DNA from: Symbiodinium natans
Taxonomy: Eukaryota; Sar; Dinophyceae; Suessiales; Symbiodiniaceae
Direction: 5' to 3'
Length of the DNA stretch: 64,000 bases
Assembly: GCA_905221605.1 (NCBI GenBank)
Contig: CAJNDS010002712.1
Span: 1,052,501-1,116,500 of the forward strand
The translations under genes and the position numbers were made by a program. The notes under the pieces were generated by a model. That model was given only the letters and a program-made list of their open reading frames with translations, made no database searches and was not told where the DNA came from. Positions within the stretch are counted from its first letter, which is position 1. Each line of letters begins with the position of its first letter. Shown one piece after another: positions 1 to 13,300 of this stretch.

Positions 1-2640
1 TGTCTTGTTTACCGACAGTACAATGGGGGGCAGGTGCAGATGTCTCACTGCGGACTTTCCCAAAGCAATTTCAATAGCCTGCAAGCTTTTACTCGTGGTG
101 TTGCTTTTACTCGTGGTGTTGCTTCGATCACAGTGCGAAGTCTGCACAACCCTCTCTTTTCCATTGACAGTAAGCGGGCCTAATTTGAGGGCGGGACAGC
201 TCCCCTTCGGGGTGGCTGAGAGAGAGAGAGAGAGTCTTAAGTGAGTAGAAGAAGATGTTTAGGGGGGCCAAGCCGGCCATCTTGGCCCTCTCATTTCTGA
301 AGAGTCGCCCCGGGGCTTGAGGCCTACTTAGACGAGCGACCTGCTCTCCTGGCACAGTTGGTGCGCAGCGGTGCCCCGGCAGTGTCATTACTGGGCCTCG
401 TCTGGTGGAGCTTTGATGCGCAAAGTCGTAGCACGCATATGCCAGCCCCCGAGGCGACGCACCACCAGCGCAGATGACGCCACCACCGTCACCGGGGGGA
501 GTGTGACCCCCAGTAATGCGGGACTCCTCTTCGTTCGGAACGTGCGCTTCAACAGCTCAGTTGCTGGGTAGGTTTTTGCGTTGCAGCCACATTTCAGAAA
601 CACCAGGCCCCAACCTGAGATAAAGGCAACACCGCAAACCCGACGTGCATCCGAAACGACCTCAGAAGCACTCAGAAGCAAAGCATCTTGCTCCTAGGAA
701 ATGGCGGAATGTGAAGATCTGGATGAGCTCGAGCCTGGCTCGGACACTTGCTAGGATTTCAATCAGGTTCCAGGTATGTCAAGGTGCCCGGAAAGGGATC
801 ACGCATGTCGATAGCATCCCTGACTTCAGAGCCTCAATCCAGCTGGATACTGGAAATCCTAGACATTGCTTGCGCTCCTGCGTTTGAACATGGCAGCAAG
901 CTTGGTAACGGCCAAAGCCCTAAGACCCCAACGCCTAGACACTCAACCCTGCAGTGCAACTTTCAGTCAGCTAGGCGGGTGGCAAAAAACCTTTAACCCC
1001 TAAACCCCCTAAACCCCGAAAATCAAAACACAAAAAGAATGACCCAAGTACCCCCTTTGAGGAGGAGATCGAGGTTTCGGAGAAGTTAGAGGAGGTTGGG
1101 GCACAGTTCCTGGACCTGCTGCGCGAGGAGGTCGTCGGCTCCGGGTTCAGGGGTTTAGGATTTAGGGGCTCAGGGCTTCATGGGTTTGGAGATGTTTGGA
1201 GGCTTAGGGCTTTAGGGGTCTTGGGTTTTGGGGGTTTTGGGGTTTGAGGTTTGGGGTTGTAGGGGCTTGGTGTGTTTGGGGATTGGGGAGGTTTGGGCAG
1301 GAGGGATGTGGGTTGGAGCCTTACTTTTGGGAGAAGCCCTCGTAGGGCCGCGGGAATTGGGCCTCGACAGAGGGATCGAATCTCTGGGTGTCCGAGAATT
1401 CCGCCGACGTTTTGGGGTCTTAGTGTTTAGGGTTTATGGGGATTGGGGTTTTAGGGCTTAGGGTGTAGGGTTTGGAGGTTTAGGGTTTAGGGTGTTAAGG
1501 TTTAGCATGGTTTAGCTGTGTAAGGCTTCGCCCTCCAATTTTCCCAACGGTCATCCTGACATTGTAAGGCATGTCCCACAGTTCTCGAACCTGGCAGGAG
1601 ACATCTGCTTCGACACCGTCGGATGCAGCTGAGTCTTGGGTCTACTGCTTCATTTCATTTCTTGTTTAAGCCCAATCGTTCCTAGCAATTCCGTCAAGAA
1701 CGCACTCATCCCTTGAGTCGCGTTTCAGGAGCTGCAGCTTGAAGAGTTAGACTTCGTTTTGGGCACCCTTTAAACACAAACCAGCAACACATTCAGCAAA
1801 GAGCTCGGCACAAAACTCGGCTCTCGAGGACATGCCTCGCATTCTTGGCACGACGGCGCGAAGCAGGCATTCACAATCGCCGAGGACTGCCCATCCAGCC
1901 CGTGACAGTTGCTTGAATCTTTCCCCTAACGCTCGCAAACTTCCCCCCCGCCCTCCCCTACCCCCCTCAAGGAAAAAGAGAGTCCAGTAGGAATAGCACA
2001 GTGGATACCGTTGGCACTGTCTCATATGTTCGGGATAATCGCGATGCAGCGGCCGGGAGGAAGGGAGGGAAGGAGGCAGGAAGGAAGGGAGAGAGAGAGC
2101 GAGGGAGAGAGCTGACGTTTAAAGAGAAGGGGGAAGGTCTCAATTTAGGGCGGGAGTATAACTCCGTGAGCCACGTGAGATAGCCGTGCACGTTTTTGTT
2201 AACCCTCTTCACCAAACAGGAGGACGTCCTAGTGTGTGGCTGCGTTCGTGTCTTTGTTATAGCTACACACCGGGGGGAACACCCCCTTACAGCTTGGCAT
2301 GTGTTGTTGGGAAGCCCTCGCTTTGACCAAAGAGTCCGTCTCCCGTGGACAACGAACTCGGGCGCGCCTTGTGCGCGGAGGGGTCCGCCAGGGCTCCTTC
2401 ATACCCAGCAGAAGAAGAAGAACAAGAAAAAGAAGAAGACAAATAGATCGGGAAGCTGCCTAAAGCAGGCTTGGTGTTGAGAGTTGCCCAAAACGAGCAG
2501 ACGATCAAACAGGGGCAGCGGGCCATCGTGGCCGGGAGACCCCCCCCTCCTGGGGGTCCTCAGTATTGGGCTGGCTTGTTCACCGCCAAAACATTGGAAT
2601 TATTGAAAGGAGGGGGGATTACACCCATTTTTTTGCCAAG
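1..2640. other. Gene-free stretch with telomere-like and purine repeats
   Basis: No convincing coding sequence was found on either strand. Only short open frames with no recognisable motif occur. The stretch contains a short GA run near 216-234, CCCTAAA-like repeats near 985-1015, a degenerate TTTAGGG-like tract at 1145-1512 and purine-rich runs near 2058-2130 and 2408-2440. Confidence 0.6.
1145..1512 (+). repeat. Degenerate interstitial TTTAGGG-like tract
   Basis: Many imperfect copies of TTTAGGG, TTTGGGG and TTAGGGG units occur on the plus strand, giving a G-rich, C-poor strand. Any open frame through it (Gly/Leu/Val-rich) is a by-product of the repeat. The units resemble plant/alveolate-type telomere repeats, but the tract is internal to the window and strongly decayed. 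Confidence 0.7.
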
Positions 2641-2648
2641 TCCCACTA

Positions 2649-2942
2649 GACATAATATACATACATACATACATGCATACATACATATCCATACATATAC
2701 ATCAGACATACAGACATACAGACATACAGACATACAATACATACAATACATACAATACATACAATACATACAATACATGCATACAATACCTACGTAGATA
2801 CATACATACACGTACACATACACATACATGTACATGTACACGTACACATACACATGCGCATACACATACACATACACATACACATACAGACATACATACA
2901 CACACACATGCATACATATACATATACATATACATATATATA

Positions 2943-2982
<40 letters not shown>

Positions 2983-3004
2983 CATATATATATGTGTGTA
3001 TATG

Positions 3005-3037
<33 letters not shown>

Positions 3038-3167
3038 GTGTGTATATATATGTATATATATATGTATATATATATATATAAACTGAAGGGGCTGTATATA
3101 TATATATATATGTGATATATATATATATGTGTGTGTGTGTCTATATATACATATATATATATATAAC
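2649..3167. repeat. Composite microsatellite (ATAC, ACAT, GTATAT, AT)
   Basis: About 520 bp of simple repeat. It begins with ATAC units, passes through ACAGACAT and ACAATACAT units and TACACA/TACATG alternations, then becomes TATATG and pure AT with short TGTGTG islands. Alternating purine-pyrimidine sequence is almost continuous. Long open frames here (up to 212 codons, Tyr/Ile/His-rich) come from the absence of stops in the repeat and are not genes. Confidence 0.95.
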
Positions 3168-3282
3168 GTGTATGTGTGGATGCTTCTTCGTGCGTCACTT
3201 GGGAGTGCGTTGTGAGGACTCCACGAAAGCGCCCGGCATCCAGATCCAGACCCCCATCGGGGCAACGTCTACGGGAGGCTGC

Positions 3283-3320
3283 GGTTTATAGGTTTAGGGT
3301 TTAGGGTTGAGGTTTAGGGT
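3283..3320 (+). repeat. Interstitial TTTAGGG repeats
   Basis: Four to five TTTAGGG or near-TTTAGGG units lie directly downstream of the composite microsatellite. Confidence 0.8.
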
Positions 3321-6300
3321 CATTGTCCAGATTCTCCGTCAGGGATGCCCATGGCATTGCATGCGCCACACCGCACTCCTTTGCATCTTTCCCGTTCTGC
3401 AACGGTTTCAGTGGTTGCATACTTCATCTCTGCTGCCAATGCGGCGGCCCCGTTGCTCTCATGAATGAGGGAAGATTTTTGACTTTCGCTGTTAGGCAGC
3501 CACATCCTGTGTCATGCGCTGCCTGGCAACCGTCCACGCGCTGCAGCGGGAGCATCTTGGACCATAGAAGGTGTCTCCTTGTCGGGGCTCTGGGGTTTTC
3601 AGGGTTTGGACTCTCAGTGGCGATCCCACTCCTTGCGCATTGGAAAAAGTGGACAGCAAGCAGGGCCATAGAGAGTTCCGCAGCATGTCCTCATCTTGAG
3701 CCTTGCTATGCCTTGCTGAGGCGCGGTCACACTGCACTTGTTCTGGCACTCAAGGGCACGCCCGCAGGCCCGACCTCAGATTTGAGGTTGCAGTTGTCGT
3801 CCACGGTCGCCGTGCTCGAGCTTGGTGACCTTTTACCCCTGAGCCCGCATGAGCACAGAGAGGCTTTCTCAAAAAATGTTGATTACACTCCGGGCTGAGG
3901 TGAGGCCGCGGCCAAGACGCTGCGGAATATCCGCCGGGCGACAACGGAGACATTGCAAGGCCGGGGGACGAATAGTTTTTTTGGCCTGCAAACTGGCCCG
4001 GAACTGGCCAAGAATGGAGAATGCAGAGGAGGACTCTTAAGGAGCACAAGAGCGGCTAATGAGAATGTACTCCATCTAGCGAACCCAGTGAGCCCCAGAT
4101 GCAGGGAGTCACCGTGTTGTTAATTTTCCAGATAACATTCCCTCGAAAGTGCGTTCAGGCGACGAGACGGAGCTTCTGCACTTGGAGGGTTTTGCAGCTG
4201 GTGCTGCGGGTGCAGTGGCGGAGGTCCCTTGAGGGAGCTAGGTGCACTACTTTGGGGTTCGGAGACACAACCTGGCGGGCACTGCCTGGCTTGTTGACGA
4301 GTCGTGCCAATGACGCTTGACCCTGTCAAGGAGCTTCGTCACACACCAAATTGGCTCAGACGCCTGGCTGTTCAGATCCTCTAGGATTCCTGAACATAAG
4401 CATTGGATGTCGGTGGCTCCCACCTGCTTGGAGCTGAACACGAACCATTTCAGAAGCCATCCGAGGCTACGACCGCGCCTTGCTCGGGTGCTCAGTGCAG
4501 ATGAGACGCTCTCTGTCGTTGAGCTTTCTGAGCACTGAGCATCGCAGGGACGTCGGAAGCTGGCAGACACCTGCCTAAGTAGGCGACCCCCCTTCTGTGA
4601 TGACGACCTGCTCCTGTGTAACAGACGATTCGAGGAGTCGGTTATAAGCTTAGGAAAGCCCACGACTTGCACACCAGAGATTCCCGAAACCTTCCGAAAA
4701 TTGTACAGGGTGTCACACTGCGCCTCCTGACATTCTGGCCTGCTTTTTCGTGCCCTTGCGTAAGCAAGACCCTTGGGGATGGCACGGCAGAGAGAGAGAG
4801 TATCAGAATCATGGTAGTCTCATTTCAGGGTTTCGGGTGGGTCATAAAGCCTTCTGAGTCTGATATTTCAATATTATGTGTGGCGAGGGCCCTCGGCAGC
4901 TAAGCAAGCCAAGTCCAGTAGGAGAGATTCAGGGTGCATGGCGGCTGAGGCTCGACCAACTCCTAGCAGAGGCACGCAGCTCAGGTTCTGGGGGCACAAG
5001 GACGTCTAGGAGGGGTTCCTGGTAGTTTTCCTACTTGTGGCCTTTGTAGAGCTCTGAGCTGCTGAGGGTTTCAAGTCTCAACTTGGAGAGGCGCCCGGCC
5101 CAAATGGCTCCCAGTGTTGGATGCGGCGTGCCTCCCTCCTTGTGGCTGCCTCAACATATCTCAACAAAAGCAACGCATCATTCGAAGGGCGTTTGGCATT
5201 TGGGATGTGGCATGTTGTGCCTTCGAGGCGGGAACAGGAGAGATTGACTGTAAAGTTGTCAACATGCCACAACCTTCACTTGCATCCTCTTACTGTAAGG
5301 TTTTGAGGGAAGCCTCAGAGAACCGGTGTAGGCCAGGGTGCACCCTGAATGACCGGGACAGGGATGGAGGGCGTGCTTGGGAAGTCTGCTCGTGCACGGA
5401 ACTTTGTTGAGAGTTCTGAGTTCGGGTTGTGATGTGAGGGGCGATGCTAGATCTGCACAAAGTGCGTCCAGTGCGTCCGGTGCCACAGACTCCGACGTTC
5501 ACTTCTCTTAAAGGATCTCAAAAGCCTCTGATTTTCTATGCTAGAAGGCCTCTGAAGTTCTATGCTACAAGGCCCTTGATGAATCCTTGCCAATTAGCAT
5601 GGGTCCGCTTGTGGAAGCGTATCTTCCAGTAGCGTGCAGCCCCGGCCTTCAGGACAAGTTCAACGTGCGCGTAGATGTCCTCATTGATGACGCTCGGACT
5701 GCCTTGGGATTTCGGGTGACCTTATTATTAAGATCCTTACAACCCTATAGTAGTTTTGACTCCCCAGACCCTTCTGCCTTTCAGAAAGTGAGGCCTGCGT
5801 ACGGGCTCTGGGCGAGCTCATGATGCCGCGCACGGGGGCTACCCCACAGGCGGGCTTGTGCCAACTCTGCAGAAGCAACCTTGCCCAAGGCCCCATTTGT
5901 AATTGGCCAGTGTAGGCATTCTTGAGGCACAAGAAGTCGGGGTTGAAATGCAGTCAGTGGTTGTCCAGCGAGCCTGTTGTTTGCACAGGTCTGGAGTGAT
6001 TTTGACGGAGCCGACGCTTGGCAAATCAATTCCCAGACACGGGCTGCCGACACGCATACTGTGGATCTGCATGGGGCGGGCGATTGCAAGTGGAGTAGTG
6101 AAGTGGGGCGAAGCCATAGGCAGAGAAGTTCGCATGCGACGAAGACCACCAGACAACAGGCGGGGTAGACTACCGCATGCTGCAGCTATTCTGTGATCCC
6201 ACCACTTCTGCTGAGTCCCTGCTAAAGCCCATGCTGGGGAGGTGAGTGGCTGTTGTCACTTTTCCAGCAGTATGCGGACTGCAAGGCCGAGGGGAAAAGG

Positions 6301-6723
6301 GCAGGAGCGTCGCGTCATCTGGTCCGAAGGGCAAGCTAGCTAAGAGCTTCGTCGACCGAACGCCCCCGCAGTGGCACATGTCGGCAATGCGTTGACCACC
6401 CTGCAACTTCACCTTGGGAGGAAGCCCTCGGGCGACTGCGCTGCTTCGTAGCAGCAGGGGGCCAGCCTCTCGCCATGAAGCTATGTTTCAGAAAGGATTC
6501 AGCTGCAATTGTCCAGTGATCTGTGCGGGACCGACGAACTCTTGGGCTGTTTCGAGCCATCATGGCAGTGAAGAGCGCTCTGTCCTGTTCGCCATTGCTC
6601 CCAGGACTGCTCCTCACCTCATCAGGACACTGCCGGCCTGCAAAGTTAACATACGCTTCTAGATTGGGGAGTCCAATTTCTCAAATGTTGCCTCGTGCTG
6701 CTAGACCTTCTGGATGCCACGGC

Positions 6724-6804
6724 AGAGAGAGAGAGAGTGGAGAAGCAGAAGAAGTTGAAGAAGAAGAGGAGAGACAGAGAGAGAGAGAGAGGAGAGAGAG
6801 AGAG
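6724..6804 (+). repeat. Purine (GA/GAAG) microsatellite
   Basis: Nearly uninterrupted purine tract: GA repeats, then GAAGAA units, then GA repeats. It is one of several purine tracts in the window, with others at 14966-14986 and 48519-48548. Confidence 0.9.
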
Positions 6805-7673
6805 CTTCTCAAAATCCGGCTTGCATGCCGGGACGCAGACACTTGTAAAATCTAGTGGAGCGCCTCGAGCTTGTGGGCTCCATCAACACGTTTAAGTCAA
6901 CAATCACGGCGAGAGAAGACTACTGTACCACAGGTTGGCTAGTGACTAGTGCACGATGCCAAACGCCAGACAGCTAAGTACAGAAGCAAGGACACTGTCT
7001 AGACCTTCGGGACTCTATATTGCCATTACTATTAGCATTAGCATTAGCATTGCTTTTTGCCATTCCTATTACCATTACAATTCGGTCCTTTCAGCTTGCG
7101 GTGTGTCCTGAGGACATCCTTCAGAGCCCGACGGCCAGGGCCTCAGAGTTTGCCGAGCACGGCTTGTCCTGGCATCTCCGGTGAGTGGACGTCGTGTGGC
7201 GAGCACTCCTCAACGACCCATGGGTAGGCGGCAAGGTAGCTCGCGTGTTCTGGTCAGAACCGGTGGCTCAACTGGTAGCATTTCGAGCTGTCAGACTGCT
7301 CAAAGTGCTAGATTGAGCTTCCGATCAGCTGAAGATGCTATTACATGCTATTACTTGCCGCATTTCGAGATCGAAATATTGACATGAGCATCTACTGAAT
7401 CAGCAGTTTACTTCTCTTCTTTCCTGCTATGCTATGCTTTCGATTGTTTAATCTCAGTTGCCCAGTATCTTGGGATATTCCCCCTTAAACTACCAGTCCT
7501 TAATGGGGATCAGAAGAGGGGGGCACTATAATCCCTACTAGGGACTGTTATAAGGGGGAAGATCCCAACCAGTATCAGATCTCCCCCGACTGCTGCAGGC
7601 GTTTGACTGAGGTGATCGAGCATAAGGACGCAGCTGCATGACCGTGTGATCCAGACTGGCTGAACTGAATGTC

Positions 7674-7700
7674 ACCCTAAACCCTAAACCCTAAGCCCTA
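7674..7700 (-). repeat. Interstitial CCCTAAA repeats
   Basis: Three to four CCCTAAA or CCCTAAG units, that is TTTAGGG read on the minus strand. Confidence 0.8.
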
Positions 7701-10360
7701 GTCCACCCTGATGCAACCTTGGAGCTCAAAAATCCAGACCCCTGCAATGGCCAGAACCCCCCTGGAACACCCTTTCCGGCTCGGGAAACAACAAAAGCTC
7801 GAGGACCGCATGCTGCAACGAGTCCTCTCGACTGAGCAGGCGATGTGGCAGTGAATATTTCGAGTCTCAGGGAAGGAGAGTCGAGGCATCAACACAATTA
7901 AGCCACAACACCAAGACTTGTACCCTGACCTGCTAGCCAACCTGGGTCCCAAACTTCAAACCCCAACCGCAAGGTCTTCCGTTGTGGACTTCGGAGCTTA
8001 GGCTAAGCGAGGCCTGTTCAGAGGATGGGTCGCTGCTGTGACGTAGTCGGGATATCCTTGCTATAGACTATAGAAAGGGCTGAGGGTTTAGGGTTTAGCA
8101 CAAGACATGGACCCGGAATGCATCCCAAAATGCCCCCAAAAAAGTACCCCTTCTTTCCGAATCCCCACAAAACCTTGTTTTGTTTCTTTGCGCTTCCAAT
8201 TCTTTCATCACGGCTCGCTTTTTCTTTGTGTTGTAACAAGTGAAGCGGTGTCCATGTAGATTGAGGCCCTGAGCCCTTAAACCACTAAGCCTCGCTCGTT
8301 TGTGCAAATGCGAGAGTCGAGATCCCTAACCCACACCTTGTACTCAATCCCAATGTGGTGGTCTTTCTTTCATGGACGTTGAATCCTTGCCTGCCTTGCG
8401 CGAGCGCGAGCGTCGGAACCCCCCTAAGCCAAGCCTAAACCCTAAACTCGAAACTCCTAAGCCCCGGTCATGCCGAGGCCAGCCCTGGTACCGAGCATCC
8501 AGGGGCACACACTGCAGCAGCGCTTGGGCCCTTGCTGTGGTGGCGACATGGGGTTCTTCAAACCGCTCTGGGATCTTCGGGGGTTGGGGATAACTTCAGA
8601 GGAGGTGATCCAGGTTTCGGGCGTTGTGGATTTCGGCAGGTGCCGTATGCTTGTTTGATTTAGCTTTTTTGTGAGGTCGAGACCCAGTGCTGTAAATTGC
8701 AGGGAGCCGGCTGCACGATTTCTGACTGCTCACGGGCCGCAATTCCAGCATTCTTGGCCTTGCTCAAATGCTCCATATACTGCAAAGTTCAACATGTCTG
8801 ACTGTCTGCAAACGAGAAAGGAAGGAAGGAGGGAAGGAAGGAAGGAAGGAAGACACAAGTGTCAGCTCGGGCATGCACCATGGGCACTCACACATTCAGG
8901 GATGGGCAGGATGAAGACTACGAGAACAATCTGACGAAGAAAGCACAATAGCATGTTTACTTCACCCATGTCGTGGGACCTAGGTCCGTTGACAAGCAGG
9001 CGCCCTTAGTAATGCCACTTGTTGCCACACACTCCCGAGGTTGCATAAGATGCTGCGCTCAGTGTCGCAGATGGAGCAGGGGGCCCTGGCAACTCGAGCG
9101 GTGACAGCTCGGGCACGTTGGGGCCAGCAGCGCTTTGCAGCATGCAAATCAAGCTGACAAGCGCTTTGCTGTAGCTTTGGGCCACCCTGCTCGGGGCCCT
9201 TAGCCCACAGGTTTGAGCTGATGGGATGCTTCGCCCGCAGCACGCCATTGGAGGTGATGCACGAGGTGCACAGCTCAGGATCCCACAAGTAGGTTGAGAC
9301 CTGAGATGGTCTGAGGTACTGTGCTGTGTCGGCTGTGCTGTACACAGTCTTTTTGCCTGAAACGGGGCCTGGAACACAGTTTGGGCGGGGCGAGGCTTTG
9401 GCAAGCCGAGACCGCAAGATGGGCGAGTACGATGTCACAGAGTCGCAGGAAGCTCGGATTCCGGCAGAGAAGAGCCGGGAACACTTTCAAAACTGAAACA
9501 AGATCTGATTCTCCGGAGTGCTGCGATCCTCGGAAGGCACTGGGCACCCCCCCTCCCCTTCCCAATTTCGATCGAGACAATCGCTGAAAGCCTGCATGGT
9601 CACAAGTTATATTGAGGCTTCTTCAAATCCAAAGACCGTTGTCGGTGACTATCTGGGTTCAAGGTTTTGGGGTTAGTGGCTTGGTGCCTGGATTGTGGAC
9701 GGAAGTAGTGAAGTCTAGGCGAATTAGGCGAAGTGGCAGTTAACTAGCAGAACCTCTAATCTTTATCAATCCTCGCGGCTCTCTTTTCATGAATGCCTTC
9801 AGGCCTTCCGAAAATTGCCATCGTACGTAGTGAAGGAGACTCTTCACATGCACTGCACAGCAAGTTCAGAATGTTGGAGCCACGCCGAGAAGTCCTCACA
9901 TTGGCCACCTGTGTCGCCAAGGTTTCGCACACTATCTTCAGCCATCGACCTCATGGCCCCTTGATTCCAGTTGAGAGGCTTCAGGCTTCGAGGCCGGTAT
10001 TGGTCGATGAGTCCTGTGAATCCTACCCATGAACACAAGGTTGATTCGCAGAGTTTGCGGATTGGCCACTAGCAACCACTTTGTTTTTGCATTGTTCAGC
10101 TGTGATGGATGCATGTTTGTTGAAACCGCTGATCTGAGCCCTGACGCTGCAGCCTTACACGTGCGGCCACGTCAGCGCCGCCCCAAGCGCGCCCCGCGTG
10201 CAAACTCTGTATGCTACCCAGGCGATAGTCAGGCTTGAGGGGGGCGGAGTTCGTCACCAACGCACATCCACCCCTCACGCAGGTCTCTAGCATGGAACAC
10301 CCGAACCTCGCCCACCATGCAACAACGGTTTCAAGTTTAGCCGGCCTCGGGCTTCGGGGC

Positions 10361-10362
<2 letters not shown>

Positions 10363-10394
<32 letters not shown>
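10363..10394. repeat. (TA)n microsatellite
   Basis: Sixteen uninterrupted TA dinucleotides, followed within 50 bp by long poly-G runs. Confidence 0.95.
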
Positions 10395-10396
<2 letters not shown>

Positions 10397-13300
10397 ATGC
10401 CCTTAATCCCAACCCCCCCAACCACACCATGTGGGGGGGGGGGAGGGGGGGGGGGGTTTGCGTGGTGCCCGGCCCTTGAATCTTAAACCTAACCCTTCTC
10501 CAACCATACCAGGGGGACCCTAAACCCTAGCCCCAACCCTCACAAGGGGGGAGGGGGGGGGGGGGGGCCGGCCGCACCCGGACCATAAATTCCAAAACGC
10601 TCGACAAACACTTGATTTGAAATTGCTGCATGAATGCAAAAATTAGAAGCACGCTACAGAAACACGACTGGAATTGAAAACCGTGATAGAAAGACGATGT
10701 GCGGCAACTTGTGTAGAAGTGCGCGTAGACACTTTAGAAACACGACTAGCAAGTCCTTATAGAAATACGGGTACGCGAACCTATACAAACGCGATTTAAC
10801 AACACTTTGGAACTTCAGTGATTCGCCCCGACTTGTTGCGCACACTGATCCGTTTCATGGCGCTGAATCGCGGCCCTCGTTGTAGGACGAAGGACACAGA
10901 CCTTGATCTGAAATCCGCAAAGTCTGTTCGTAGCCTGGCTGATCGACCTGACCTTCTACCCCACCACCCCAGCACCCGACCACCCCTTCCCACTCCCTGC
11001 GCCCCCCCCCCCCTTCCCAAAGACCAGGAAGTTCTGAAAAAAGGGCTTTTTCAAAACTTTACAGGGATTCAGGGCTTTGTAGGAAGAGGAAATTGGACAA
11101 GGCAGGTCATTCACAAGTTAACGAGTGCCTCTTCGATCTTCGTAAGTCTCACTAACCCTTCAACCTCTCAAAACAGCAAGTGTTTTGTGTGGGGTCAGGC
11201 TGTTTGAAGGTTTTTCTAGAACTTATTAAATGTAAGTAGCCAAGGGCCTTTTATATGTCATTTAAATTTCTTTCAAATCCTTGAATTCCGGAAATCTTAA
11301 AGAGCAGGGTCCGGACACCTTTGCAGTTGTTGAAATCGAGGAGAGTCAGACTTTCTTCAACTTCACCAAATCCTCAAGACCTGCGACAGTGGCGACAAAC
11401 GCTTTTCTTACGATTGGCACAATCATAGGGACGTAAGTAGTGTTTTCTTGGCGGGGGGTTGAGGTGCTACGTATGCTGCTTCGCGCCACCCGCCGAAGAA
11501 TTGAAACCTCTTAGGGGCCTTGCAACAGGGTTGATACGTGCCTGATTGGGGATGATGTGGTTCTGTGGCTGCTCTGAGGTGAATCTAGATCAGGCCCTGG
11601 CCGCCTTTATCTGCACCTACTCCGAGGGCAGCGAGACATAGGCACAGCCCTTGCATGGTTGGCGCTTTTGGGATTTTCTTAGGGTTTTGTGGGTTGAGTC
11701 CTAAGGAACAGTGTTATGGGTCCAATGTGCAGGGAGCTCGGTGAGCCCAGAAGCCACTCCTCGCATTTGCAGGCTGCTGCGCCGGCCGTGAGCGCAACTC
11801 TTGACGTACCATATAGTTCGCAAGTCAGCTCCCACTGCGGTGCGCGAAGGCATGTCAAGAGAGTTGTGTATATGTATTGGGGCGTTCATAAATACGCCAA
11901 TCTGCATACTGCAGTTCCTACGGCACAGACCACACCTGAGCTTAAGGATTAGTTAGCATGTGCCATTGCGCAGCGCAGGGCGTCTTGCAACGGTACAGCA
12001 GGCAGCCGCTTGGTTTTCAACATTCCGCCGGCAAGGGCATCGCCGTCACCTCTTTGGCCTTCAAGCTGGCGCATACGCTACATTCTTCTTGGGCATGCAA
12101 CAAAACGGGAGCTGGCATTCACGCCAATCAATGCGAAGATCAAACAGTCTCAGCACTGCAGCTGACAATCAGCTCCTGCCGGCTGAGTCAAGAGCGGTGC
12201 CAACACGAACATTCATAGCTGGACACGTCAGAGGGCAAGGGTCAACGTCTATCGTTGCCCCTGTCCCAGATGCTGGCATGCAAGGTTAAGGGATCTGAGC
12301 ACATGGTCCTGATCTCACGAAGGCTGGCAGGCAGCCCGTGCTAAGCGTGCACTCCAGTGCAACCTGGATGCACATCGTAGGAGGTGCGAGACCAAGTGCA
12401 CGTTGGCCTCCACGAATGTAATGAAGTTCCCGGGGGTCTTGTCTTTGGCCGAGCCTGAGATTTGCGCAGAACCCTGGCCGACCGATTCTATTGCAGGTGC
12501 CTGTAACGAGACGAGATTTAATCACTGTCTGTGCCAGGGTTCCACTTCCAAACCCCAGGGCCATAGCGGAGATTTCAAGAATCAGGGGCCTGTTCCCCAT
12601 TGCGAGGGCATGCCCTGCGGCATGCCATTGTACATGATCTGCGTGCTCCAAGCAAGCATGCCTGCAAATTCACGCTGCTTTCTACACAAGTAGCTGGTGC
12701 TGAGAACGTTGCCGTAAGGATCGGAGTCTGACCAATTGCAGTTGCAACTGACCAACTAGCCGCACTAGCAAACAACCACGACTAATGGCACGGCATGATC
12801 GACTGTTTTGTTGGGTGCAGGGCAAAGTGTATCTCCTGCCTGAAGGGTGAGCTCATTGTGGATAGGGCTTTTTCAGGGCAGGGCGCTTCATTCATGGGAA
12901 TCACAAACTACGCCCAAACAGCCCTCACAAGAATCGGAAGCCTACGTAATGACCTTCATCTTACTGCAACGCAGAACGCCTCGGCCTAGGGGGTTCTTCA
13001 AAAGTTGCAACCTGTACGTTGCTGGCCTCTGACGCTCGGTACAGCTGGCTCCAGAAATACCTGGAGGTTGGGGCTGGGGTGGGGGTCCATACAACGGATC
13101 CGTAGAGGGGATGGGTGTGGGGAGAGGGGGCGGGGTTGGGTGGTGGATACCTCAGACACCTACCACAACTCCTACGGCCCGAAGCCTCGGCAGAAAGAAT
13201 GACTTCGGATGCTGCTCCTTGTCGCTGTTACGACCGCCGATCCACAGGAACCAAGGATTGAACTTGGCGAAGCTTTGGCTTTCAGAACGAAGCTGGGGCT

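Noticed and set aside
2560-3265. Overlapping open frames of 137 to 212 codons on both strands
   Set aside because: They are Tyr/Ile/His/Thr repeat peptides caused by the stop-free microsatellite, open in several frames at once.
7255-7330. tRNA A-box-like TGGCTCAACTGG
   Set aside because: No B-box or cloverleaf follows at the required distance.
8980-9438. 152-codon minus-strand frame
   Set aside because: The longest frame in the first 15 kb outside repeats, but it shows no motif, no hydrophobic or helical pattern and no clear splice partner.
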